A stretch of 64,000 bases of DNA from Candidatus Binatus soli (GTDB taxonomy: Bacteria > Desulfobacterota > Binatia > Binatales > Binataceae), in contig DLMJ01000013.1 of assembly GCA_002479255.1 (NCBI GenBank), positions 1-64,000 of the forward strand, given 5' to 3'. Each line of letters starts with the position of its first letter. Positions within the stretch are counted from its first letter, which is position 1. A program made the position numbers and the translations under genes. The notes beneath the pieces were generated by a model. It had not been told where the DNA came from. It searched no databases and saw nothing but the letters and a program-made list of their open reading frames with translations. Positions 8,232 through 15,881 of this stretch are shown here, piece by piece.

Positions 8232-8270
8232 CGGACCACCCCCCTGCAAAAACGAGTGTAGGATTTCGCG

Positions 8271-9410
8271 TCAGTAGCGGTTGAGTCGAGCCAGCCGATC
8301 GGCGTGGAAGTTCGCATCGCCGAACAGTTCCTGGCCCACGCGGACCCGCTTCATGAACAAGCCGATGTCGAATTCGTCAGTCATTCCGATACCGCCATGC
8401 ATCTGGACGGCTTCATTCACGGCGAGCGTGGCGCTAAGCCCGGCCCGGGCCTTTGCCACCGACACGATCGCACCGGCGCGGTCGAAGGAATCGTCGAGCG
8501 TCTGCAGAGCCTTCAGCACCGCCGAGCGGGTGACTTCAAGTTCGCAGTAGAGGTGAGCGGCACGATGTTGCAACGCTTGAAATTCGCCGATCGGCCGGCC
8601 AAATTGTTTGCGTTCCCGCAGATAGGCGACCGTCCGGCTGAACGCTTCCTCGCCGGCGCCGACCATCTCCGCCGCCACGGCAGCGCGGCCGACGTTCAGC
8701 ACCCCCTCGAGGACGTTCCAACCCGCGTCGACCTTGCCCAGCACATCGTCGGCGCTGACATTTACGTCCTCGAACGTGAGCCGCGCAGCATTGTGCGTAT
8801 CTACAGTCGGGGTGCGCTCGGCGCGAATTCCCGTGGCGCTCGCGTCAACCAGGAACAGGGTGAGTCCATTGGTATCGCCCGGTTTGCCCGCGCTGCGAGC
8901 GATCACGATCAGAAGATTCGCGACGTGACCGTCGATCACAAAAGTCTTGGCGCCGTCCAGCTTGAAGCTGTTGCCCGCGCGAGCGGCGGTCATCGCCGTT
9001 TTTTCCGGATGATGCTTTGCGGTTTCATCGACGGCCGGCGTGGCGATCAAATCGCCGGCAACGATTTGCGACAGGTAATTTTTTTTCTGCTTGTCCGTGC
9101 CGGCTCGAGCGATCGCGGTTGCGGCCAGAACCGCGGTCGAAAGAAACGGGGAGGGCGTAAGCGTGCGACCCAATTCCTCCATCACCACACCGGCCTCGAC
9201 GTGTCCAAGCCCCAGGCCGCCGTACTCTTGAGGAACGAGAATTCCGGCCCACCCCATCTCGACGAAGTCCTTCCAAAGCGCGCGCGAGAATCCGTCGGCG
9301 TCGCGTTTGTCGCGTAGCGCGCGCAGATGGGCGATGGGCGCATTTTTGCCGAGGAAGCCGCGCGCATTGTCGCGCAGCATCGTTTGTTCGTCGTTGAGAA
9401 CTAGCGCCAT
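8271..9410 (-). CDS. Acyl-CoA dehydrogenase (second subunit of an adjacent pair)
   Basis: 379 aa. The N-terminal helical domain contains GILVPQEYGGLGLGHVEAGVV; the middle beta domain has weaker FAD contacts; the C-terminal helical domain shows RKQFGRPIGEFQALQHRAAH and VNEAVQMHGGIGMTDEFDIG, both hallmarks of the family. The enzyme would oxidise an acyl-CoA at the alpha-beta bond using FAD. The two dehydrogenases are 60 bases apart. Paired, diverged acyl-CoA dehydrogenases like this are known to form alpha2beta2 enzymes acting on bulky substrates such as steroid side chains; that role here is inference. Confidence 0.88.
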   Translation of the reverse strand: MALVLNDEQTMLRDNARGFLGKNAPIAHLRALRDKRDADGFSRALWKDFVEMGWAGILVPQEYGGLGLGHVEAGVVMEELGRTLTPSPFLSTAVLAATAIARAGTDKQKKNYLSQIVAGDLIATPAVDETAKHHPEKTAMTAARAGNSFKLDGAKTFVIDGHVANLLIVIARSAGKPGDTNGLTLFLVDASATGIRAERTPTVDTHNAARLTFEDVNVSADDVLGKVDAGWNVLEGVLNVGRAAVAAEMVGAGEEAFSRTVAYLRERKQFGRPIGEFQALQHRAAHLYCELEVTRSAVLKALQTLDDSFDRAGAIVSVAKARAGLSATLAVNEAVQMHGGIGMTDEFDIGLFMKRVRVGQELFGDANFHADRLARLNRY

Positions 9411-9470
9411 GTGATTAGACCCAGTCGCGATCGATGCTGTAGCGGCCGAATCCGCTGATTCGCCGCCTCT

Positions 9471-10652
9471 CTAAGCACCGGGCAAGCTCAGTATTCGTTT
9501 GGCGATGATGTTGAGCTGAATCTCGCTGGTCCCGCCCTCGATCGAATTGCCCTTGGAACGCAGCCACGCGCGCGCGGTGCGGCCTTCACGCGACCGCTCG
9601 CCTTCCCATTCAAGCGCGTCCGAGCCGCCCGCCGACATCAGCAATTCCATCCGCCGCTTGTTGAGTTCGGTGCCGTAGTATTTCAGCAACGACGATACCG
9701 CGGGATGTGCCTGGCCCACCTTGGCCATGTCGCCCACCCGCTCCATCGTGAGGCGGAAGGCGAGCGCGTCGATCTCGTACGCCGCGATCTGTCCGCGCAG
9801 CGCGGTGTCCGCGAGCATACCGTTGTCGGTTCCAACCGTTTCGCTCGCAATCTGTCCGAGCGAGCGGCTATCCCCGGTGCTGCCCATGCCGCCGATCATG
9901 TCGCGCTCATGAGTCAGCAGGTACTTCGCGACATCCCATCCCTTGTTGAGTTTGCCGACGAGGTTCGCCTTTGGCACGAGCACGTCGTCGAAAAACGTCT
10001 CGCAAAACGGCGACGCGCCGGAGATCAGGGTGATCGGCTTGGTCGATACCCCGGCGCTTTCCATGTCGAACAGCACAAAGCTGATGCCTTCGTGCTTGGG
10101 CGCGCTCGGGTCCGTGCGCACCAGGCAGAAAATCCAATCCGCCTTGTTCGCGTACGTGGTCCAGATCTTCGAGCCGTTGACGAGGAACTGATCGCCCTTG
10201 TCCTCCGCGCGGGCTTGCAGCGACGCCAGGTCGGAACCCGCACCGGGCTCGGAATAGCCCTGGCACCATCGAATCTCGCCTCGCGTAATCTTGGGCAGAT
10301 GCTCGCGCTTCTGTTCTTCGGAACCATATTTGAGCAGCGCCGGCCCGAGCATCGAGATGCCGAAGCTGGTCAGCGGCGGGCGGCAGCCGAGCGCGCGCAT
10401 TTCCTGGCGCAGAATTTTGGCCTCGTCGCGCGTGAGGCCGCCGCCGCCGTACTCGCGCGCCCACTCCGGTACCGTCCAACCCTTTTCCGCCATGCGCTCG
10501 AGCCACAAGCGCTGCGCGTCGGATTGGAAAACCGGATGCCTGCCGCCCCAGCAAGCGTCTTCCTCGCCCTGCACCGGGCGTCGCATCTCGGCAGGACAAT
10601 TCGCCTCCAGCCAGGCGCGCGTCTCTTTGCGAAAAGTTTCAAGATTATCCAT
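9471..10652 (-). CDS. Acyl-CoA dehydrogenase (first subunit of an adjacent pair)
   Basis: 393 aa. Family motifs are clear: WTVPEWAREYGGGGLTRDEA, RWCQGYSEPGAGSDLASL with the FAD/substrate Ser-Glu-Pro loop, KIWTTYANKADW, and near the end GNSIEGGTSEIQLNIIAKRIL. It contains the extra N-terminal and mid-domain insertions of the longer ACAD subgroup. It is the promoter-proximal member of a run of three minus-strand genes (this, the 379-aa dehydrogenase, the NAD(P)-dependent dehydrogenase). It probably acts with the next gene as a heteromer; the exact acyl-CoA is not predictable from sequence. Confidence 0.9.
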   Translation of the reverse strand: MDNLETFRKETRAWLEANCPAEMRRPVQGEEDACWGGRHPVFQSDAQRLWLERMAEKGWTVPEWAREYGGGGLTRDEAKILRQEMRALGCRPPLTSFGISMLGPALLKYGSEEQKREHLPKITRGEIRWCQGYSEPGAGSDLASLQARAEDKGDQFLVNGSKIWTTYANKADWIFCLVRTDPSAPKHEGISFVLFDMESAGVSTKPITLISGASPFCETFFDDVLVPKANLVGKLNKGWDVAKYLLTHERDMIGGMGSTGDSRSLGQIASETVGTDNGMLADTALRGQIAAYEIDALAFRLTMERVGDMAKVGQAHPAVSSLLKYYGTELNKRRMELLMSAGGSDALEWEGERSREGRTARAWLRSKGNSIEGGTSEIQLNIIAKRILSLPGA

Positions 10653-10742
10653 ATCTAAGTCTGGTCCTAATACCTTTGCCCGCGCGATTCAAGGATTCCT
10701 AATCGGCTCGCGGGTCGATTTCGAGGCCGCGCCCGCACGGTA

Positions 10743-10856
10743 GGCCAGTATTAAGAAGAGGAAACACCGCGCGCCCGCGGCAGTGGCCGCCCGTGCCAAC
10801 GGCGCGCGGTTTCTTAATACTGGCCAGCCGTGCCAACGGCCAGGGGTCACCCCTGC
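10743..10856. repeat. Dispersed palindromic repeat element, copy A
   Basis: GGCCAGTATTAAGAA (10743-10757) is the exact reverse complement of 10811-10825, and ACCGCGCGCC (10766-10775) of 10801-10810, giving a near-perfect hairpin over 83 bases. A 13-bp direct repeat CCGTGCCAACGGC is at 10791-10803 and 10828-10840, and the element closes with the palindrome (C)CAGGGGT-C-ACCCCTGC at 10840-10856. Two further copies sit at 45546-45652 and 45897-45993. It occupies the 365-bp gap (10653-11017) between two divergent genes; I see no gene there. Confidence 0.85.
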
Positions 10857-11017
10857 ACTTTCGGACCCGCACGTTTGCGAACCAGGATCGTGGTGGCTAG
10901 TCTGCGATCTCGATCGAAGGACAGCCATGGCCGGATTAGTGCCTCGCAAAGACCGCGACGGTCTGACGACGCTCATGCGCGAGCGCGTCGCGCCCTTTAC
11001 AATCAAATCGGCGCGCC

Positions 11018-12316
11018 GTGCTTGACCCTGACATCGCGCCTGCGGCGGAGGCTGGCCAGCCCGTCGCGCTCCAAGCGCCGGGCGAAGGCGCCATCGGGAG
11101 CCGCGGGGCGTTTCGCGCGCTGCGCCATCGCAACTATCGTCTCTATTTCTGTGGCCAGCTCACCTCTCTGGCCGGCACCTGGATGCAAAGCGCCGCCCAG
11201 GCGTGGCTGGTGCTGAAGCTGACGAACTCGTCGATGATGCTCGGCGTCGTATCGTTCGCTCAGTTCACTCCAATCCTGCTGGTGGGTTTGTTCGCCGGTG
11301 TAATTGTCGATCGCCTCGATCGCCGCCGCCTGATAATCACGACCCAAATCCTGCTCATGCTGAGCGCCTTCACGCTCGCGGCGCTGACGTGGACCGGCGC
11401 CGTTCGCGTCGAGTACGTGATCCTGCTGGCCGCATTCAACGGCACCGTCAGCTCGTTCGACATGCCCGGCCGGCAGTCGTTCGTGGTCGAGATGGTGGGT
11501 TACGACGATCTGGCCAACGCGATCGCGCTCAATTCGATGATGTTCAACAGTGCGCGCATGCTCGGCCCCGCCGCCGCCGGATTGCTCATCGCATGGCTGG
11601 GCATCGGGACCTGTTTTTTCTTAAACGGCGTGAGCTTCCTCGCCGTCATCTGGAGCCTGTTCCTGATGGAGATTCCCGCCCGCGCGATCGCAGGCGCCGG
11701 CACGCGCATGTTCCATCAACTGCGCGAAGGTCTCGCCTACGTTTGGAGCAACCGCCCGATCTTCCACCAGATGGCGTTGGCGGCGGTGACCAACGGCTTC
11801 GGCTACACGTATCTGGTGCTGGTTCCATTGTTCGCCCGCAACGTGCTCCACGGCGACGCTCGCACCTACGGATTCCTGGTCGCGGTGCAGGGACTGGGCT
11901 CGGTGGTCGGCGCGGCCACGCTGGCCTCGCGCGTCACGACGCGGGGAATCAGGAACAATCTCATCGCGGGGCTTTTTCTCTCCGCGGTTGGAATCGTGGT
12001 CTTCGGGCTGTCGCGCTCGATTGCGCTCTCGATGGCCGCGCAGTTTGTAATCGGCGCCGGACTGACCAACTTCAGAGCGAGCAACAACACCCTCGTGCAG
12101 CTGTTCGTAAGCGACGATTTGCGGGGCCGCGTGATGAGCACCTTTCAGTTGGCGAGCGTCGGGATGGCGCCGCTCGGCGCGCTCGAGGTCGGCTACATGG
12201 GCACGCGCCTGGGCCCGCTGCAGGCAGTCGTCATATGCGGCGTGGTCACGATGATTTCCGGGTTTGTGCTGCTCACCCGCCTCAAATCAATTGGAAAGGA
12301 TGCGGCGCCGTCGTAA
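11018..12316 (+). CDS. Major facilitator superfamily exporter (EntS/MFS_3-like)
   Basis: 432 aa beginning at a GTG. About twelve membrane helices are visible; the first follows an N-terminal polar stretch and the motif RHRNYRLYFCGQLTSLAGTWMQSAAQAWLV, given here as a description of residues 36 to 65. The loop-2/3 signature appears as DRLDRRRLI, and helix 4 has SFDMPGRQSFVVEMV. These are typical of the enterobactin-exporter-like MFS_3 group, which effluxes siderophores or drugs by proton antiport. It stands alone after repeat copy A and before yceI; no siderophore genes are nearby, so the cargo is unknown. Confidence 0.85.
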   Translation: MLDPDIAPAAEAGQPVALQAPGEGAIGSRGAFRALRHRNYRLYFCGQLTSLAGTWMQSAAQAWLVLKLTNSSMMLGVVSFAQFTPILLVGLFAGVIVDRLDRRRLIITTQILLMLSAFTLAALTWTGAVRVEYVILLAAFNGTVSSFDMPGRQSFVVEMVGYDDLANAIALNSMMFNSARMLGPAAAGLLIAWLGIGTCFFLNGVSFLAVIWSLFLMEIPARAIAGAGTRMFHQLREGLAYVWSNRPIFHQMALAAVTNGFGYTYLVLVPLFARNVLHGDARTYGFLVAVQGLGSVVGAATLASRVTTRGIRNNLIAGLFLSAVGIVVFGLSRSIALSMAAQFVIGAGLTNFRASNNTLVQLFVSDDLRGRVMSTFQLASVGMAPLGALEVGYMGTRLGPLQAVVICGVVTMISGFVLLTRLKSIGKDAAPS

Positions 12317-12418
12317 TCTCCTCCTTGCCGGACACCCGCTTCGCGTGTTCAATACCGCATCTGTATCGATACGCGTCGGATAGCTGCCTGCTAACCGTTC
12401 AACTCAAGGAGCCCCTAT

Positions 12419-13012
12419 ATGAAGTCCTGGATCTCGAAAACAGCAATTGCGATGGCAATAGTCGTCGCGCTTCCCGTCCTCGTTCACGCTGATACCTGGC
12501 AAATCGATTCGTCGCACACCAGCGTCGAGTTCACCGTGCGGCACATGATGATCTCGAACGTGAAGGGGCAATTCCAAAAAACCACGGGAACGATCACGGC
12601 CAACGGCAACGACCCGGCCTCGGCAAAGATTGACGTGACCATCGACGCGTCGTCGGTCGACACGCGGGTCGAACGGCGCGACGCGCATCTGAAGAGTCCC
12701 GATTTTCTCGACGTCGCCAAGTACCCGACGATCACGTTCAAATCCACCAAGGTCGAAGCCGACGGTCCGAACAAGTGGAAAATGACAGGCGACCTGACGG
12801 TGCATGGCGTGACCAAGCCGGTTGTGCTCGACGTCGAAGGGTCCGGGCCGCCGATTCAAGTGATGGGCAACACCCGCGCGGGCGCATCGGCGACGACCAA
12901 AATCAACCGCAGTGATTTCGGCCTCACCTGGAACAAGGCGCTCGAGACGGGCGGCGTGCTGGTCGGCGACGAGGTTGCGATTTCAATCGACGTCGAGGCA
13001 GTCAAGAAGTAG
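12419..13012 (+). CDS. YceI-family periplasmic lipid-binding protein
   Basis: 197 aa, with AAGGAG six to ten bases before the ATG. A signal peptide (to VLVHA-DT, about residue 25) precedes a single YceI lipocalin-like barrel: WQIDSSHTSVEFTVRHMM, then VKGQF, RDAHLKSPDFLD and the paired strands ending VAISIDVEAVKK. YceI proteins bind isoprenoid or amphiphilic lipids in the periplasm. Length is right for a single complete domain. It is separated by about 100 bases from the MFS gene and could be co-transcribed with it or independent. Confidence 0.93.
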   Translation: MKSWISKTAIAMAIVVALPVLVHADTWQIDSSHTSVEFTVRHMMISNVKGQFQKTTGTITANGNDPASAKIDVTIDASSVDTRVERRDAHLKSPDFLDVAKYPTITFKSTKVEADGPNKWKMTGDLTVHGVTKPVVLDVEGSGPPIQVMGNTRAGASATTKINRSDFGLTWNKALETGGVLVGDEVAISIDVEAVKK

Positions 13013-13038
13013 TTCAGTCGTGGCGATATTGGCGCTTA

Positions 13039-14184
13039 ATGTTAATCGTTCTGGCTAATCGTTCAGTGGTGAGTTATCCGCTCGGCGGTGGCGTCTGTTC
13101 CTGGATGCTGCAATATCCGCTTGGGTTGCGCGCCCTCGGTCATAATGTTTTCTGGATCGAGTTGATGAAGTCATGCGGCGATCCCGCGCGGGATGGGGAG
13201 ATCGCCAATGACTTCTTCGCCCGCATCGCACCTTACGGTCTCGCGCCGCAATCCGCGGTTCTGGTGTTCGAGGATCTTGACGTGCAGGACATCAATCGTG
13301 CGCAGGTTTATGGCCGGCCGCTTCAAACCATCCTCGATATAGCGCAGGGTGCGGACTTGTTATGGAACATGGCCTGCTCAATCCGGCAGCCGCTGCTCGC
13401 GAAGTTCGTGCATCGTGTGCTGATCGATGTCGACCCCGGGCATCTGCAGATTACGGCGACGCAGTTTGAGATGGGAGTTAAAGATCATCATGTTCATTTG
13501 AGCGTCGGCGCCAACCTGTCCCATCCCGATTGCGGGGCGCCGACGCTGGGTCTGAGGTGGCATCCGTTTTTGCCGTTCGTGTACCTTCCGATGTGGGAAG
13601 TGGCGCCCGACCCGGGGCCCGAGGCGCCATTCTCTTCGATCACGCAATGGACGTGGGAAGAACTTTCATACCATGGGCGCGTGCTAAGCGTGTCCAAACG
13701 CGAGGCCTACCTGCGCTATGTAGATCTTCCGGCGCACACCGGACGCGCGTTCGAGCTCGCTGCATTCATCGGCGATAAAGACCCGGCGCACGATCGCGAG
13801 GCTCTTCGCAACGGCGGGTGGCGCGTCGTCGATCCACATAAGGTCGCCAACACGCCGGAGGCTTATCGCGCCTATCTGCGCGCCTCGCGCGCCGAGATTT
13901 TGTGTCCCAAGCCGATCTTCCGCGAATTGAACACCGGATGGTTTAGCGATCGCAGCGTCTGCTACATGGCGCTGGGCCGCCCGGTAGTCGCCGAAGATAC
14001 CGGGTTCGGCGATGCGGTGCCGACCGGGCGCGGCGTTCTGAAGTTCCGCGATAGCGACGAAGCCCAGGCCGCCGTCGCCGAGATCGATCGAGACTACAGT
14101 CTTCACAGCCGCTGGGCGCGCGCGCTCGCCTGCGATCTCTTCAACTCCGACCGCCAGCTCAACGCGATGCTCGCCGCCTGCTAA
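13039..14184 (+). CDS. Glycosyltransferase-like protein (GT-B fold, CgeB-like C-terminus)
   Basis: 381 aa. The N-terminal half begins with MLIVLANRSVVSYPLGGGV, as in GT-B enzymes that start with a Rossmann strand and Gly-rich loop, and includes HRVLIDVDPGHLQ. The C-terminal half shows RASRAEILCPKPIFRELNTG, SDRSVCYMALGRPVVAEDTG and FGDAVPTGRGVLKFRD, close to the nucleotide-sugar binding end of CgeB-like and GT4-type transferases (a Glu-rich nucleotide-binding stretch replaced by the ALGRPVVAEDTGF signature). Acceptor and sugar are unknown. It is convergent with the broken GT39-like gene; both may belong to an envelope-glycan function, which is inference. Confidence 0.6.
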   Translation: MLIVLANRSVVSYPLGGGVCSWMLQYPLGLRALGHNVFWIELMKSCGDPARDGEIANDFFARIAPYGLAPQSAVLVFEDLDVQDINRAQVYGRPLQTILDIAQGADLLWNMACSIRQPLLAKFVHRVLIDVDPGHLQITATQFEMGVKDHHVHLSVGANLSHPDCGAPTLGLRWHPFLPFVYLPMWEVAPDPGPEAPFSSITQWTWEELSYHGRVLSVSKREAYLRYVDLPAHTGRAFELAAFIGDKDPAHDREALRNGGWRVVDPHKVANTPEAYRAYLRASRAEILCPKPIFRELNTGWFSDRSVCYMALGRPVVAEDTGFGDAVPTGRGVLKFRDSDEAQAAVAEIDRDYSLHSRWARALACDLFNSDRQLNAMLAAC

Positions 14185-14207
14185 AGCTGGGTCGCGAAAT
14201 CCAGTCG

Positions 14208-14236
14208 CCTACGGCTTGGCGCTTCGATGGTGCTCT
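14208..14236. repeat. 29-bp direct repeat, left copy
   Basis: This 29-base block matches 15853-15881 at 28 of 29 positions. The right copy encodes the last residues of the antiporter (EHHRSAKP and its stop); this left copy carries the same reverse-strand peptide and stop codon with no gene attached. The two copies flank the whole GT39-like gene (14309-15808). Confidence 0.85.
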
Positions 14237-14308
14237 ATGGTGCGTGCGGCAGCCTGGCCGGACTTTGCGCCGGCCGCGTGCTCACTGATTTCTTCGACCG
14301 CGTGACAG

Positions 14309-15808
14309 TCATTTCGATCGAACCTCCACGCCCCGGAAAATGCCGTCGAGTCGCGGGTAGAACGCGCGATAACGCGCCAGCGCGGTGGGCCGCATGTAGC
14401 TGGGCAGTATGACGATCCGGATTTGCGCGGCGTCCGGAGGAAGCTCGCCATTTTGGGGAAGGCGGACCAGGTCGGCGCGCCGCGCCGGCGGCGCGTAATA
14501 GAGCGCTGAGGCCCAGCTCACCACGCCGATGCGTTCGCGGCCAGGCGCCGCCTCGGTTGCCAGCGCGACCGCCTCGCGAAACTGCAGATCGCGCGGCTTC
14601 CTGTCATACTGATACACATGCACGAGCATCGTCAGCGCCAACAGCGCCGCCGCGGCGCCGCGCGCCCGCGCACCGCCGAGCGCCACGATCCCGAGCGCGG
14701 CCAAAATGTAGAATGCGATGAACGACGAAAGCGCGTAGCGGGTCACGTCCATCGGCCTGAACAGGTAGGAGATCGCGAGCTGCATCAGCAGCGGCAGCTA
14801 CATCCAGATGAGCGCGAACGCGATCTGGTCGCGGCGGCTTCGCCAGAGTGATAGCACCGCCCACAGCGCGAGCGCCGCGAGCACCACGAACACCCACACG
14901 CCGCTGGCGCTCTCGAACGTCTCAATCGGGTCGAGTAGGCGCGGCGGCGCAATCCACGACCACTTTCCGCCCTTGACTCCAGAGCTGAGCTGTAGCGCGA
15001 CGACTGGTGCGAATGACGCGAGCAGCGCGAGGCCCGCGAGGACGCCGAACGCGGCGCGCCACGCGCGCCCATCGAGCCCGCGCCCGCGGCGCCACTCCGC
15101 AACGAGCCGCCATGCGAACCACGCCCCCTCCGCAGCGAATGCGAAGGCAGCGGTGAAATTCGCCGCGACCGCCAGCGGCGTGAGGACTGCGAGCGCGGCG
15201 AAGTTCGGCCATCCCCCGCTGCGCATGCCGCGCAGGAAAAACCCGACCTGGGCGAGCACCAACGCGAGCGTCAGCGGATACATCCGCGCCTCGCGCGAAT
15301 AGTTGATCATCACCAGGCTGATCGCCGTGATGAACGCGCTGAGTGCGGCAGTTACCTCGGCTGCGGGCGCATCCGCCTCGCGCCCATCGCCGCCGGCCGC
15401 CGGCAGCATCAGCAACTCGTAGGCAACGAAGAAGACCAGCGCAATCGCGCTGGTTCCGAACAGCGCCGACAGCGAGCGCAGCGCCGCCTCGCCCTGCCCG
15501 AACATCAGTATCCACAAGTGCAGGATGAGCTCGTGCAGCGCGAGCGTGGCGGGGTTAATCACGTGATTCGTGCGAATCACGCCGGCGAGCGTCGGCGCGC
15601 TGGCGATCACCCACGAAGCCACCTCGTCGCCGGTGATTTCCGCCACGCCGAGATGGATGAACCGGATGAAGCCGCCGAGCCCGATGGCGAGGGCAAGGAT
15701 CACCGCCGCCTCGGCTCGCGCGGCGCGCCCGCGAGGCCGGAACTTCGGCGCCGCGTGCGCCTCGGAGGTCGCCGCGCGCCCGTGCGAGGGTGTCTCAGCT
15801 GGCTGCAT
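14309..15808 (-). pseudogene. GT39/ArnT-like membrane glycosyltransferase interrupted by an in-frame amber codon
   Basis: Read through, this is a 499-residue multi-pass protein. The first part has the catalytic-loop signature AEITGDEVASWV at the end of the first helix (the Asp-Glu of GT39/ArnT enzymes), about nine membrane helices and the loop NYSREARMYPLTL. At 14798-14800 (complement) a TAG follows ALIWM, after which the same frame continues LPLLMQLAISYLFRPMDVTRYA, a stretch normal for the end of these enzymes, to a TGA at 14309-14311. No shift is needed: one base change (for example TTG to TAG) explains the break. TAG ends several intact genes here, so recoding is unlikely. It may be a recent pseudogene, a sequencing error, or two peptides made separately (336 and up to 158 aa). 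Confidence 0.75.
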
Positions 15809-15852
15809 TCGGTAGGAAGGTCGGCCCTCGATGTTAGGTTTCGGGTTAAAGC

Positions 15853-15881
15853 CCTACGGCTTGGCGCTTCGATGATGCTCT
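15853..15881. repeat. 29-bp direct repeat, right copy (3' end of the antiporter gene)
   Basis: Partner of 14208-14236, one mismatch. It contains the stop codon and last eight codons of the antiporter gene, so the left copy is the duplicated one if this coding copy is original. Confidence 0.8.

Noticed and set aside
14798..14800. Pyrrolysine or programmed read-through at the amber codon
   Set aside because: Several intact genes here end with TAG, and no pyl gene or special downstream structure is visible.
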